Shown here: positions 1-9,115 of the stretch, in pieces | How the letters are laid out: every line of letters begins with the position of its first letter | How positions within the stretch are numbered: position 1 is the stretch's first letter | Program-made: the position numbers and the translations under genes | Notes under the pieces: generated by a model | The model's input: the letters and a program-made list of their open reading frames with translations, nothing else | The model's database searches: none | Told to the model about the DNA's origin: nothing | From: Mycolicibacterium parafortuitum | GTDB lineage: Bacteria > Actinomycetota > Actinomycetes > Mycobacteriales > Mycobacteriaceae | Direction: 5' to 3' | NCBI RefSeq assembly: GCF_010725485.1 | Contig: NZ_AP022598.1 | Location: 496,001-560,000, forward strand | Length of the DNA stretch: 64,000 nucleotides

Positions 1-1338
1 CGAGCTCCAGACCCGCGAAGTACGCGGCGTTGAACAGCGTCGTAGCCACCTGGGACACGCCCCCGCCGACGCCGGTGTCGGGACGGCCGTTGAGGATGAT
101 GCCGGACTCGACGTAGCCGTTGGCCGCGGTGCGCGGATTGGTGGCGGCGTTGAGACTGAACGTCTCCCCCGGCGCGACCACGATGCCGTCGATGGCCCCG
201 GCAGCGCGTTTGATGTTCACGCCGGAGGCTCCGGAGAAGCCGGAGGTCTGGAATTCGCCGATCACCTCGACCGGGCCCAGCGCCTCGATGTCGGCGGTGG
301 TGAAGCTGGCCGGGTCGTCGACGTAGACGGCCTCGATTTCCCGGTCGCTGGTGTCGGTCAGCACATCCATCACGTCGAGGAGGGTCTCGTCGTAGTCGAT
401 GCGGCGGCCGTCCTGCGACGGCACCTTCTGCGCCGGTGTCGCGGCGAAGTCGATGGTGGCCTCGCGCACCGGGGTCTCCGACTCGGCCAGCTGAGGCCGT
501 GCCGCTTCGGCGAGGACGTGGCGGTCGACGGTGGCGGTGATCTCGCCGTCCTCGGCTTCGAACGTCAGGGCGCTGGCGATGACGGCCGTTCCGATGGTGG
601 CGCGGGCGTCGTCGTCGCCGGTGATGATCAGCGGCCCGGACACCGCGGGCGCGGCGATGTCGGCGACGGCGGCATCGACGTCGGACGCCGTTGTCCGGGG
701 CGCCGATTCGACGACAGGGAGGTCGATGGTGGCGCCGGCGGCCCAGTCACGCTTGAGCAGTGCCGCGGCGGCGTCGACGTCGAGGTGGCGGCCGTTCTCC
801 GGGTAGACGGCGACGGGCTCGTCCCCGTCGAAGCGCACGGTGCCTTCGGCTGGGTCCCGCTCGATGCGGGCGTCCAGGTCATCGAGTGCCGCGGTGAGCG
901 CCGCGTCGTCGGCGGTGGAGACGACGCCGATCTCCCGGGTGGTGAAAAGCGACGTCAGCCGGGTGAGCGGGTTGAGCGGCTGAGCGCCGGCCTGCTCGAC
1001 GGTGGCGGCCCAGTCCACGGACAGCCCGGCGGGCTCCGGGTCGATGGTGGCGCGCTGGTCGGCGGCGGTGACGGGGATCGGTCGGGTGATGCGCGGGCTG
1101 ACGGTCGCGCGCAGCAGTTGCTCGGCGTCGCGCAGCGTCATCCCGCCGATGGCGACCCCGGCCGCGGTCGTCCCCCGCGCTACTCGGTCTTTGCTGTACA
1201 CCAGGTCGGCGAGGTAGACGACGGCCAGCAGCGCGAACGGCGCGGCGATCAGGGCCGGCAGCAGCCTGCGGCGCAGGCGTGCATCCGTCGCGGGCGCGGT
1301 CGCGTCGATGACCTGTGGTTGTGCCCTGTCGGCCTGCA
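1..1338 (-). CDS. VanW family protein (partial, C-terminus beyond base 1)
   Basis: The frame is open from an ATG at 1338 to the left edge (446 codons). AAGGA lies 9 bases before the ATG, and an in-frame TAA five codons upstream rules out a much earlier start. The first 25 residues are polar and basic, followed by one membrane helix at about residues 26-46, so most of the protein should lie outside the membrane. The middle looks like repeated peptidoglycan-binding-type modules. Near the left edge the frame contains GGGVSQVATTLFNAAY, the core of the VanW domain. VanW proteins occur in cell-wall and vancomycin-resistance contexts, but their biochemical activity is not established. It is transcribed away from the RNase H-like gene. 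Only the extreme C-terminus is missing. Confidence 0.9.
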
Positions 1339-1530
1339 TGCTTGTCGATCCTTAACCCGTCGGCGGCGCTGCTCCGTGCGTGTTCCTACGCCGCGCGCTG
1401 CCACCCAGCCTAGCGATGCGGCACCCCCACCGCTCTGGGCGCGGTTTGCTGACCGAGGGCGACCACCGGAACTTGTCGGTGCCCGCTCCTACAGTGACGC
1501 TCCACGATCCAACCTGGGGAGGAGACGGAG

Positions 1531-2454
1531 ATGGCACCTAAGCCTGGGGGCAGTTCTCGACCGATCGACATCGTGCCGGCGCGGGCGCGGCCGGTGATGT
1601 CGGTGGCCCTGGCAGTCGGGGGGCGAGGCCGGTCGGTGTTCGCGTACTCGGCCTGCGCCGAGGGGCACCGGTGGTCGGGAACGGTGGAGGCCGAGTCGGT
1701 CGACACCGCGGTGCTCGACGCGATCCGCCGGATCCGGGACGGGTCGGACGCGGAGCGGATCCGGTTCGTGGTGCAGGTGCCGGTGCGCAGCGCGTTGTGG
1801 GCGCTGCGCGACGAAGTCGCATTGCTGATCCCGGGGGTGTGGATCGAGCGGCCGCGGCTGTCGGACGAGACGCTGGTGCGCCGCGCGTGTGCGGGGCTGC
1901 GGGAGGTGACGGTGCCCGGGCCGCCGGTATGCGTCGCGACCGACGGGTCGGTGCGCGGCCGCTACACCGGCTACGGCTGGCTGGCGGATACGGGTGAGTA
2001 CGGGCTGCAGGGTTTCCGGCATTCGCAGAAGCTGATCGGCCCGCAGGTGGTGCTGGTCGCCGAGTTGCGGGCGATCGGGGCGGCGGTGCAGAGGCTGCGC
2101 GGTCGCGACATCACGGTGCTCAGCGACAGCAAAATCGCGATCGGGATGGCGATGCGCTGGAAGGCAGGCGATTTCGTGCTTCCCGAGGGCTATCAGGTGT
2201 TCCGGGAGAGCGGTAAGACACCCGGTCTGGTGCGCGCGCAGCAGATGATCTTCGAGGAGCGGGAGCGCATCACGCTGGGGTGGGTGCCCGGGCACCGCGG
2301 TGAACCGTTGAACGAAGGCGCTGATGCGCTGGCCCGGTTGGCGTCACGGTACGCGTTGGGCGACAACGCTCTTGACGGTGCGGAGTATCACCGACGCGCC
2401 GAGGATCTGGCGGCGACGTTCTCCCGTGAGTTCAACCGGGCGCGGACGGCGTAG
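1531..2454 (+). CDS. RNase H-like protein with unknown N-terminal domain
   Basis: 307 residues. The C-terminal half has the RNase H1 active-site pattern: Asp138 in ATDGSV, Glu178 in VAELRAIG, Asp199 in LSDSK, His255 in PGHRGEP and Asp265 in NEGADA. It should therefore cut RNA in RNA-DNA hybrids. About 130 residues precede the nuclease domain and I do not recognise them; the usual RNase H1 hybrid-binding domain is not obvious there. A GGAGGAGACGGAG tract directly before the ATG fixes the start. The next gene begins 8 bases after the stop, so the two are probably co-transcribed. Confidence 0.85.
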   Translation: MAPKPGGSSRPIDIVPARARPVMSVALAVGGRGRSVFAYSACAEGHRWSGTVEAESVDTAVLDAIRRIRDGSDAERIRFVVQVPVRSALWALRDEVALLIPGVWIERPRLSDETLVRRACAGLREVTVPGPPVCVATDGSVRGRYTGYGWLADTGEYGLQGFRHSQKLIGPQVVLVAELRAIGAAVQRLRGRDITVLSDSKIAIGMAMRWKAGDFVLPEGYQVFRESGKTPGLVRAQQMIFEERERITLGWVPGHRGEPLNEGADALARLASRYALGDNALDGAEYHRRAEDLAATFSREFNRARTA

Positions 2455-2462
2455 GGGTTCCG

Positions 2463-3452
2463 GTGGCCCGTTCGCAGCCGAGCGACGGCTCGGTGTTCTG
2501 CGCCATCCTGTTGCTGCTCTTGGCGGTCGGGTTCGTGATCAAGTACATCTGGTGGTTCGTCGGCGGCGCGGTGCTGGTGGCCTTGTTCGCCGCCATCTAC
2601 TGGATCGCGAAGAAGATGGAAGAGGACCGCGAACTGGAGGCCGACGAGGCCTACCACCGGGAGTTCGAGAGGACGCGTCAGGCCGAGCGGCAGAAGCTGT
2701 GGACGCTGCTCGGCGACAAGCGGGCCATCTACGGTGAGGACGGCGCCGCGGCGATGAACACGGTCGCCGACGCCCCCGACCTCGACGTGGATGACGACGC
2801 GGACGACGATCCGACGATCGCACGACTGGCGACCACACCGACCGCGCTGGCCGCACTGGTGCGGGACAAGCCCAGAGGCTGGGAGCAGGCGGTGTTCGCG
2901 TCGGTGTTGGTGCAGCGGGCGGCACCGCTGCAGTCGCGGCTGCGCGACAGCGAACTAGGGTTCCCGATGCTGCTGAGTTCGGGCGGGATGACGTTGTCCC
3001 CGCGGGCTTTCCGGTACATGGCAGTGAGCATGGTCGACGAAATGCTAACCACGGTAAGGCAGTTGGACGCTTTCATGGCCGCGCCGGCATTCATGGGGTC
3101 GTTCTCCGGGCGCAGCGACGAGGACGCGGATCCGGAGGCGATCAAGCACATCGCGAATCGCCTGATGGATTTTCTGGAGCAGTTCCTGGAACTGTCGGAA
3201 CGTGCGCGGGCGCTGCACGTGCGGTCAGACTGTGCCGAGATCGCCGCCGACCTGGCACGGGTGCTCCACGGTCCGATCGCGAGCATCCAGCAGTTCATCG
3301 CGGACTTCGTCGATGTCATCAACGCACTCCCGCGGGTGCTCAAGCACGCGACGGGTCCGGTGGATCTGGGTTCGCTCGCGATGTATCTGAGTGTCGACGA
3401 CAAGCGGTTCACGAGCATCCTGCGGAGGCTGGACGCGATTACGGGGGCGTAA
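2463..3452 (+). CDS. Hypothetical membrane protein with two N-terminal helices
   Basis: 329 residues from a GTG start 8 bases after the RNase H-like gene. Two hydrophobic segments at about residues 11-28 and 32-47 are separated by a short turn, so both ends probably face the same side. A charged helical stretch follows (KKMEEDRELEADEAYHREFE), then an acidic DDDADDD patch near residue 115, and a mostly helical C-terminal region. I recognise no catalytic motif or family. Spacing to the upstream gene suggests an operon, but this does not reveal its role. Confidence 0.75.
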   Translation: MARSQPSDGSVFCAILLLLLAVGFVIKYIWWFVGGAVLVALFAAIYWIAKKMEEDRELEADEAYHREFERTRQAERQKLWTLLGDKRAIYGEDGAAAMNTVADAPDLDVDDDADDDPTIARLATTPTALAALVRDKPRGWEQAVFASVLVQRAAPLQSRLRDSELGFPMLLSSGGMTLSPRAFRYMAVSMVDEMLTTVRQLDAFMAAPAFMGSFSGRSDEDADPEAIKHIANRLMDFLEQFLELSERARALHVRSDCAEIAADLARVLHGPIASIQQFIADFVDVINALPRVLKHATGPVDLGSLAMYLSVDDKRFTSILRRLDAITGA

Positions 3453-3524
3453 TGGGGTGGGTGGAATAGCTATCTTTGGGCAAGCCGACGATCGCCGGAG
3501 GCGCTCGGTACTGAAGGGTGGGGA

Positions 3525-4742
3525 ATGAGCGCGCAGGAATTTCGTGACGACGACGCCGGCTATCTGCAATGGCTCGCGACGCATAGGGACGGATTCGTCA
3601 TCAACATCGCGCGGAACCGACGGGCGGTCGACGCCCGTACCCATCGCGCGCAATGCCGGACGATTAGTGGCAACAATCCCCGGGGCGGCCCTTGGACCGG
3701 GCCATATGTGAAAGTGTGCGCCGATACCTTGGCCGAGTTGGAGCACTGGGCGGCAGGCGAAGTGATCGGGGAGACCATCCGACGGTGCGGAATTTGCGCC
3801 GCGGGTGAACCTCAGGCGTCCGTTGTTTCCCCGGAACCAAGTGGGCCGGCCGAGGCGAGTGTTGTAGCCAGTGCACGGTTCCGTATTCGAGGGCCGGAAC
3901 CCGGGATGGCGATAGTTGAAGCGTGGGCCGACGACTACATTCGCTTCGAGCACCGACCTGCGTGGGAGGAGCAACTTCGGGCCGAGATTCGAGACCGATG
4001 CCGGCGTCTCGAGCCGCCCGACGACTACGTCCTACACGCCTCATTTTTCGGGTCGAAACGAGCTAACGCAGATGTTGAGAATCTCGCGCTCTACAACATT
4101 GATTCCTTCTCGATCGCCGGTCGAAACGGCATCCGCTTCGAGCACGGCGCCAACGTACCGCCCGGCACCGACGGCGCGGAGTTTCTCTTCGGCTACCGTT
4201 ACGCAATCTCGCCTCGTACGGGCACCTTCGCCGCATGGCGACGAGGTCGAGTACTTGCGTCGTTCGATTGGGTCGACATGGGCACGATCCTGGGCGACAA
4301 GCGTGCGGCACAGGTCTGGCTGAATCTCGTTCGTGGTAGCGCGAATGTATCCGAGGTGGCGCGCACACCAGGAACGCGATTTGCCGTCAAAGTTGAGATG
4401 CGACCTCCGCAGGGCCGGCGCGCCGTCCCTGGCGACCTGATGAAAGGAACCCTTGACGGCACGATCTGCGCATTCCAAGCGCACACCGACACGGCGGCTC
4501 TGCCGCAAGTCGCGGAGCGACTCTCGGCGATGATGCCGGCAGATGCCACCGAGATTGAGGCGCGTCTGCTTGATGTTCGGCGCGCGGTCATCGGAAAGTC
4601 CTCTAGGCTCGTATCGACTTTTCGTGAAGGCGTGCAATGGAACCCGACGGATCACGATTGCGTGGCCGGGGAGCTGCTACTTGCTGAACCGGTCGACGAC
4701 CGTTGGGCAATCAAAGGTGAGATTGTTGAACTCTTAAGGTAG
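3525..4742 (+). CDS. Hypothetical protein with N-terminal His/Cys motif
   Basis: 405 residues. GGGGA stands just before the ATG at 3525. The first 90 residues contain YLQWLATHRDGFVIN, then HRAQC and RRCGIC, a spacing that could bind one zinc ion. This N-terminal pattern resembles a small module I have seen at the front of uncharacterised actinobacterial proteins, some beside nucleases, but I cannot name the family. The remaining 300 residues have no motif I recognise. A short inverted repeat (GGCGC, 5-base loop, GCGCC) begins at the stop codon; it is too weak to call a terminator. The gene converges on the NERD helicase gene. Confidence 0.7.
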   Translation: MSAQEFRDDDAGYLQWLATHRDGFVINIARNRRAVDARTHRAQCRTISGNNPRGGPWTGPYVKVCADTLAELEHWAAGEVIGETIRRCGICAAGEPQASVVSPEPSGPAEASVVASARFRIRGPEPGMAIVEAWADDYIRFEHRPAWEEQLRAEIRDRCRRLEPPDDYVLHASFFGSKRANADVENLALYNIDSFSIAGRNGIRFEHGANVPPGTDGAEFLFGYRYAISPRTGTFAAWRRGRVLASFDWVDMGTILGDKRAAQVWLNLVRGSANVSEVARTPGTRFAVKVEMRPPQGRRAVPGDLMKGTLDGTICAFQAHTDTAALPQVAERLSAMMPADATEIEARLLDVRRAVIGKSSRLVSTFREGVQWNPTDHDCVAGELLLAEPVDDRWAIKGEIVELLR

Positions 4743-4860
4743 GCGCCGTTAGCGCCGATCCGAGGTCTCCTCAGGCAAATCCCGAACTCATGGTGATCCC
4801 TCCGAACCGCAAACATTCGCATTATGCGATTCGAACTTCAGCCGTTGTTACTGCTCACGC

Positions 4861-6513
4861 TCAGTCAATGTTGAGCCGACGAGCGAGGTCCGGTCCTCCG
4901 ACCTCGCGGAGGAATTCAGGATCCCCGCAGACGACGAGTTGGTCGCGCGCGCGGGATAATCCGACGTACAAGCGCTCCCGCGAGCGCTCGAACGCGGACT
5001 CCTCGTTGACGACCAGCACGACGGCGCGGCGTTCGAGTCCTTTGAACCCGAGGACATGGCCGTAGAAGACTTGCTCGGCGTCCCAGAAGCTGTCCCAATA
5101 GGCGGCGTTACCAGCGGCCTGGCGCTCGCGCTGCTCCGGGTGACGGCTTCCGGTGGTCAGCAGCGCGACATCCTCAGGGCGCCAACCCTGCTCGAGGAGC
5201 AGTTCCACCTGGTCGTCGCCGACATCCATCGCGTCCGACCGTGAGCAGGGCACGAACTTGACCGCCGGACCCTCACCACCCAAGAAGCGCATCGGGTGAT
5301 CCACCAACGGCTGGAACGCGTTGGCGATCTGGCGGGTGTTGCGCAGATTGTGGTCCAGGACAAGAGGGACCAGCGGCACCGGCGGCGACCCGTGGCGGCT
5401 GAACACGCGCTGACCTTCGTCGGTGAAGACGTAGAGCCCACCGGTGTCCTCGTCCTTCAACGCGGCAAGCAGCGGATCCCACCACGCGTCGGCGAAGTCC
5501 TGTGCTTCGTCGACCACGATCGCGTCGAAGCGCTGGCCTTCATCGAGTTGCGCTGCGAGCTCGGTCATCTGCGCGGGCAGATCGTGTTCCCAGAACTGGA
5601 CGGTCTCGGCGGTGCGCAGGGACTCGTCGGGCCCTTCGGGTGCACCCCACCGCTTGCCGAGGTCGTGGAATTCGCCGACGTAGGCGGGCCGTTGACGTCG
5701 GTTCCAGGTCTCGGTGACGCGTTCCAGATAGGACGCGAGCCCGTGCGAGTAGCAGACGAGCGCCACGCGCCGGCCGTCGCGGGCCAGACGCCGGGCCTGC
5801 TCCATCGCCAGGAACGTCTTGCCGCTGCCCGCGCCGCCGCGGACCTCGACGCGGTTGAGCAACCGGACAGCATCCAGGATCACGGACTGGTGCTCGGTGA
5901 GAATATCTGCGGCATCCTCGTTTTCGAGGGCACGGGCGACGACGCTGCGCTGCGGCAGACCCCGCCCGCTCAGTGACTCGCCGAGCTGAGCGACGCCCGC
6001 CTTCGTCAGGAACGGGCGATCGAGTTCCTGACTGAACAAAATGTGGCGCAGCCTGGCGGCGATGTCGGGCAGGTCGGTGCGGTCGATCACCTTCCAGCGG
6101 GGGCACTCGGGCAGGGCGAAATCGTCGGGAAGGTCGGTCGTCGGTAGGACGACGACGTGGTCCCAGCGCAGCCGCCCCTGGGTCCAGCGAGGGTCGCTCT
6201 CGACGAAACTACGGAGGGCATAACAGGCTTCACGGGCCTGGCGAACCGGGTCGATCTCGACTTCGCGGCCGCGGCGCTTCTGCCGCCAGCACTCGCCGTC
6301 GTGCCACACCTCGCCGCCCTTGACCTCGACGCACACCATCCCGGCGCCTTCGATCGCGACGAAGAAGTCGATCTCGTGGTCTTTGAGATGGTCGGTGACG
6401 CGCTTGCCCGGGATGACGAGGTCACCGGGTTCGAGCTGGTCGATCAGGGCTTGCCAGACTTTGCGCTCAGCGCCATTGGCCAAGCGTGGAACCTCGGCCG
6501 CGGTGATGGTCAT
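4861..6513 (-). CDS. NERD nuclease domain / UvrD-like SF1 helicase
   Basis: 550 residues. The ATG at 6513 is preserved by GGAGGACG upstream; an earlier in-frame start would lie in poor context. The N-terminal 120 residues are a NERD domain with the PD-(D/E)XK residues visible (EIDFFVA, then CVEVKGG). An SF1 helicase follows: Walker A GGAGSGKT at about 226-233, DEAQ at about 335-338, TDEGQRVF, a LDHNLRN motif, and LYVGLSRARDQLV near the C-terminus. The protein should use ATP to move on or remodel DNA or RNA and probably cuts nucleic acid. Related NERD-helicases occur in defence and repair settings; which applies here is not shown. Confidence 0.85.
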   Translation of the reverse strand: MTITAAEVPRLANGAERKVWQALIDQLEPGDLVIPGKRVTDHLKDHEIDFFVAIEGAGMVCVEVKGGEVWHDGECWRQKRRGREVEIDPVRQAREACYALRSFVESDPRWTQGRLRWDHVVVLPTTDLPDDFALPECPRWKVIDRTDLPDIAARLRHILFSQELDRPFLTKAGVAQLGESLSGRGLPQRSVVARALENEDAADILTEHQSVILDAVRLLNRVEVRGGAGSGKTFLAMEQARRLARDGRRVALVCYSHGLASYLERVTETWNRRQRPAYVGEFHDLGKRWGAPEGPDESLRTAETVQFWEHDLPAQMTELAAQLDEGQRFDAIVVDEAQDFADAWWDPLLAALKDEDTGGLYVFTDEGQRVFSRHGSPPVPLVPLVLDHNLRNTRQIANAFQPLVDHPMRFLGGEGPAVKFVPCSRSDAMDVGDDQVELLLEQGWRPEDVALLTTGSRHPEQRERQAAGNAAYWDSFWDAEQVFYGHVLGFKGLERRAVVLVVNEESAFERSRERLYVGLSRARDQLVVCGDPEFLREVGGPDLARRLNID

Positions 6514-6615
6514 CGTCGACGTCCTCCCCTCCGTCACCGGGGATGATATCCACTGCCCTGCTCGCCGCGGGCCACCCGCCGCCGTCCAGCGCGGCAAACT
6601 GAGGACTTCCAGGCG

Positions 6616-7641
6616 TCAGGTCACATCGTGCGCGCCGCGGAAGCGCCGCAGGTACGCCGGCCAATCCCAGCCCGCCAGAAACTCGGTGGCCGCCGCGTAG
6701 CCCTTGTCGTAGAGCGCGTCGGCCTCGGCGCGGGTGATGTCGAAGTCCAGGACGCCGACGTCGGTGGAGTCCACCTGGATGGCGCGCACCTTCACCCAAG
6801 GCTGGCTGAGGTAGGTCTGGTCGTGGCCGACCAACATCGTGGTGAGCAGGCTTTCCAGCAGCCTCGGCCCATTCCAGGGCAACCGGAGGCCGGGGATCAA
6901 CTGTTGGACGGTCGGGGCGGGCAGGTAGGGCACCACCGTCACGCCGAACGTCGGCCATCGGGGTACGGCGCCGTCATGGCGGTCGAAGGTGTCGATCGGG
7001 AAGTTCGACAGCACCCCGCCGTCGACCAATGTGAACGACTGGCCGGCAGCATCTTTGAGTGTGGCGGGCTGGAACAGGAACGGTATCGCCATGGAGGCGC
7101 GGACCGCGTCGGCGACCGATTGCTCGTCGGGGTCCAACCCGTAGAGACGTCGGTAGTCCCAGGGCAGCCGCACCAATTGACCCGCGGTCAGGTCAGCCAC
7201 GGTGACCACCAACCGATACCGTCGCTCGGGCGGCAGCTGGTCGTCGTCGACGGACAGGTCGCCGAAGGTGCTGACACCGAGATTCTCCAGTTCCCCGCGG
7301 ATCCAGTCATGGGCGAAGTCGCCACGGTAGAGGCCGGTCCCCCGCGACAGACCCCAGGCAGTGCCGACCACTGGGATCCGCTCAATCGGGCCGCTGTCGC
7401 GGAACCTGCGGTAGGGCACGCTCACGGCGATCTCGCGCAGCGCGTCGGCGCTGATCCCGCCGGCCTGAGTAGCCGCGGCCACGACCGCGCCGACCAGTGC
7501 GCCCGCCGAGGTGCCCGAGATGCGTTCGATCCCGTAGCCGGCGTCGCGCAGCGCCCCGACGGCACCGACCAGTCCGATGCCTTTGACGCCGCCTCCGGAC
7601 AGCACGAGGTCTGCGCGACGGGGGTTCCGCTTCGCAGCCAT
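6616..7641 (-). CDS. Patatin-like phospholipase
   Basis: 341 residues. The start is the ATG at 7641 with CTGGAG upstream. The patatin catalytic dyad is intact: glycine-rich oxyanion loop GGGVKG at residues 16-21, nucleophile Ser45 in GTSAG, and Asp207 in LVDGGVLSNFP. It should hydrolyse acyl esters of phospholipids or other lipids. No signal peptide or membrane segment is obvious, so it is probably cytoplasmic or peripheral. It lies 102 bases upstream of the NERD-helicase start on the same strand. Some patatins act as defence effectors when paired with nucleotide cyclases; no cyclase is nearby, so an ordinary lipase role is the simpler reading. Confidence 0.88.
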   Translation of the reverse strand: MAAKRNPRRADLVLSGGGVKGIGLVGAVGALRDAGYGIERISGTSAGALVGAVVAAATQAGGISADALREIAVSVPYRRFRDSGPIERIPVVGTAWGLSRGTGLYRGDFAHDWIRGELENLGVSTFGDLSVDDDQLPPERRYRLVVTVADLTAGQLVRLPWDYRRLYGLDPDEQSVADAVRASMAIPFLFQPATLKDAAGQSFTLVDGGVLSNFPIDTFDRHDGAVPRWPTFGVTVVPYLPAPTVQQLIPGLRLPWNGPRLLESLLTTMLVGHDQTYLSQPWVKVRAIQVDSTDVGVLDFDITRAEADALYDKGYAAATEFLAGWDWPAYLRRFRGAHDVT

Positions 7642-7789
7642 CACTCCAGAGTGACACGTTCGCTCGGCCCCGCGGGGTGAGCGGGCCAGGACGCAGACAC
7701 CCGGGCCAATAGCCACGCACGGTTGCCCAGCTCAGGACCGTCTGACTACCCAGGACATGACGTCAGCGGTGGCCCGGCGTGCGGAGTCG

Positions 7790-8890
7790 TTACGTGCTGC
7801 TCGCGGCGCCGGAGGCGGTCAGGAGACCGTCGGGGACCGCCAGCTTGTGGATGGTCCGCTGCGTCCGGAAGTACTGGCGCGGGAACGAGTCGGTGTTGTA
7901 CGGCAGGTCGTACTTCTCGCACAGTTCGCGTACGCGGACGCTGACTTGGGCGAGGCGGTTGCTCGGCAAGTCTGGGAACAGGTGGTGTTCGATCTGATAG
8001 CACAGGTGCCCACCTGAGAAGGCCAGCAGCGGGCCGGCTTTGAAGTTCGCCGCCCCGAGCATCTGGCGCAGATACCACTCGCCTTTGGTCTCGCCGTCGA
8101 GCACCGCCGGGTCGAATGTCTCTGCGCCGTCCGGGATGTGCCCGCAGATGATGTTCACGTACACCCACACGTTCCGCAGCAGGTTCGCGGTGAGGTTGGC
8201 CGCGAGCGTGCGACGCCACCGCCGGAAGCTCAAGGCCGGCAGGAACACATAATCCTTGCTCAATTGGCGGGCCGCCTTGCCGAGGAACTTCCGTTTCTCC
8301 ACTGCCACGGCAGCGGCATTCTCCCCTCGGAGACGCTCCGAGTGCAGCCCGTGCAGCGCGATGCCCCATTCGAACATCGCTGCCAGCACCAGGTTTCGCA
8401 CCGGAGTCGACAGGTACACCCGACGCCACGGCTGCTCCGTCGTCACCCGCAGCCACCGATAGCCGATGTCCTCGTCCATGCCGAGCACATTGCTGAAGAC
8501 GTGATGCCGGTAATTGTGGGAGTACCGCCACTGCGCTGACGACCCCACCATGTCCCACTCCCAGTTGCTGGAGTGGATCTCCGGGTCGTTCATCCAGTCC
8601 CACTGGCCGTGGGAGATGTTGTGGCCGAGCTCCATGTTCTCGACGGATTTCGCGAACGCCAACGATGCGGTGCCCAGTACCCAACCGGTCTTCGACCGGC
8701 TGGTGGCGATCAGCAGGCGTGCCCCGACGTCGAGCGCGCGCTGGAAGGCGATCGTCCGACGGATGTACGCCGCGTCCTGCGCTCCGAGCGACTCCTCGAC
8801 GTCACGGCGAATCGCGTCGAGTTGGTCGGCGATCGCGTCGATGTCTTGCTTGCTGAGATGGGTGTAGTCGGAGACATCGGCGATCGCCAT
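7790..8890 (-). CDS. Fatty acid (acyl-CoA) desaturase, DesA3-like
   Basis: 366 residues. All three histidine boxes of membrane di-iron desaturases are present: HNISH (His90, His94), HNYRHH (His125, His129, His130) and QIEHHLFP (His302, His303). These ligate the two irons that insert a double bond into an acyl chain; an electron-donating reductase is needed and is not beside this gene. The family includes mycobacterial DesA3, which makes oleoyl-CoA. The ATG at 8890 is preceded by GAGGAAACCCCC. Hydrophobic stretches between the boxes fit an integral membrane enzyme. It is the best marker of a mycolate-making host in the window, although I cannot fix its substrate. Confidence 0.9.
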   Translation of the reverse strand: MAIADVSDYTHLSKQDIDAIADQLDAIRRDVEESLGAQDAAYIRRTIAFQRALDVGARLLIATSRSKTGWVLGTASLAFAKSVENMELGHNISHGQWDWMNDPEIHSSNWEWDMVGSSAQWRYSHNYRHHVFSNVLGMDEDIGYRWLRVTTEQPWRRVYLSTPVRNLVLAAMFEWGIALHGLHSERLRGENAAAVAVEKRKFLGKAARQLSKDYVFLPALSFRRWRRTLAANLTANLLRNVWVYVNIICGHIPDGAETFDPAVLDGETKGEWYLRQMLGAANFKAGPLLAFSGGHLCYQIEHHLFPDLPSNRLAQVSVRVRELCEKYDLPYNTDSFPRQYFRTQRTIHKLAVPDGLLTASGAASST

Positions 8891-9102
8891 CGGGGGTTTC
8901 CTCGGGTGGGGTTGTGTAGATCGGTAGTCCAGCCACCGTCGGTATCAGCACTGCAGCCTAAAGCCTGCAGTCTCACAGCGAGCGTCCAGGTTCGCCTTCA
9001 GACGTACAAAGGTCCCATGACCTGCACTGGAGCCGGGCGGGGCGAGGCGTCACCCGGCCCAGCGCGAGGTCAGCGATATCGCCGAGCGCCGGCGCGATCG
9101 CC

Positions 9103-9108
9103 TACCGT
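9103..9108 (+). promoter_or_regulatory. Candidate -10 hexamer for a leaderless GTG start
   Basis: TACCGT fits TANNNT and lies 7 bases before the GTG at 9116. No purine-rich ribosome binding site precedes that GTG. Leaderless initiation of this geometry is common in mycobacteria. The inference depends on 9116 being the real start. Confidence 0.4.
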
Positions 9109-9115
9109 GGTCGGC

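Noticed and set aside
518..1597. Long plus-strand frame opposite the VanW gene
   Set aside because: Arg/Gly-rich shadow of the real minus-strand gene; no ribosome binding site and no domain.
4742..4756. Terminator hairpin at the end of the 405-residue gene
   Set aside because: Only a 5-base stem that starts within the stop codon, with no T run.
6628..7680. 350-codon plus-strand frame opposite the patatin gene
   Set aside because: The minus strand holds all patatin motifs; the plus frame is a compositional shadow typical of high-GC DNA.
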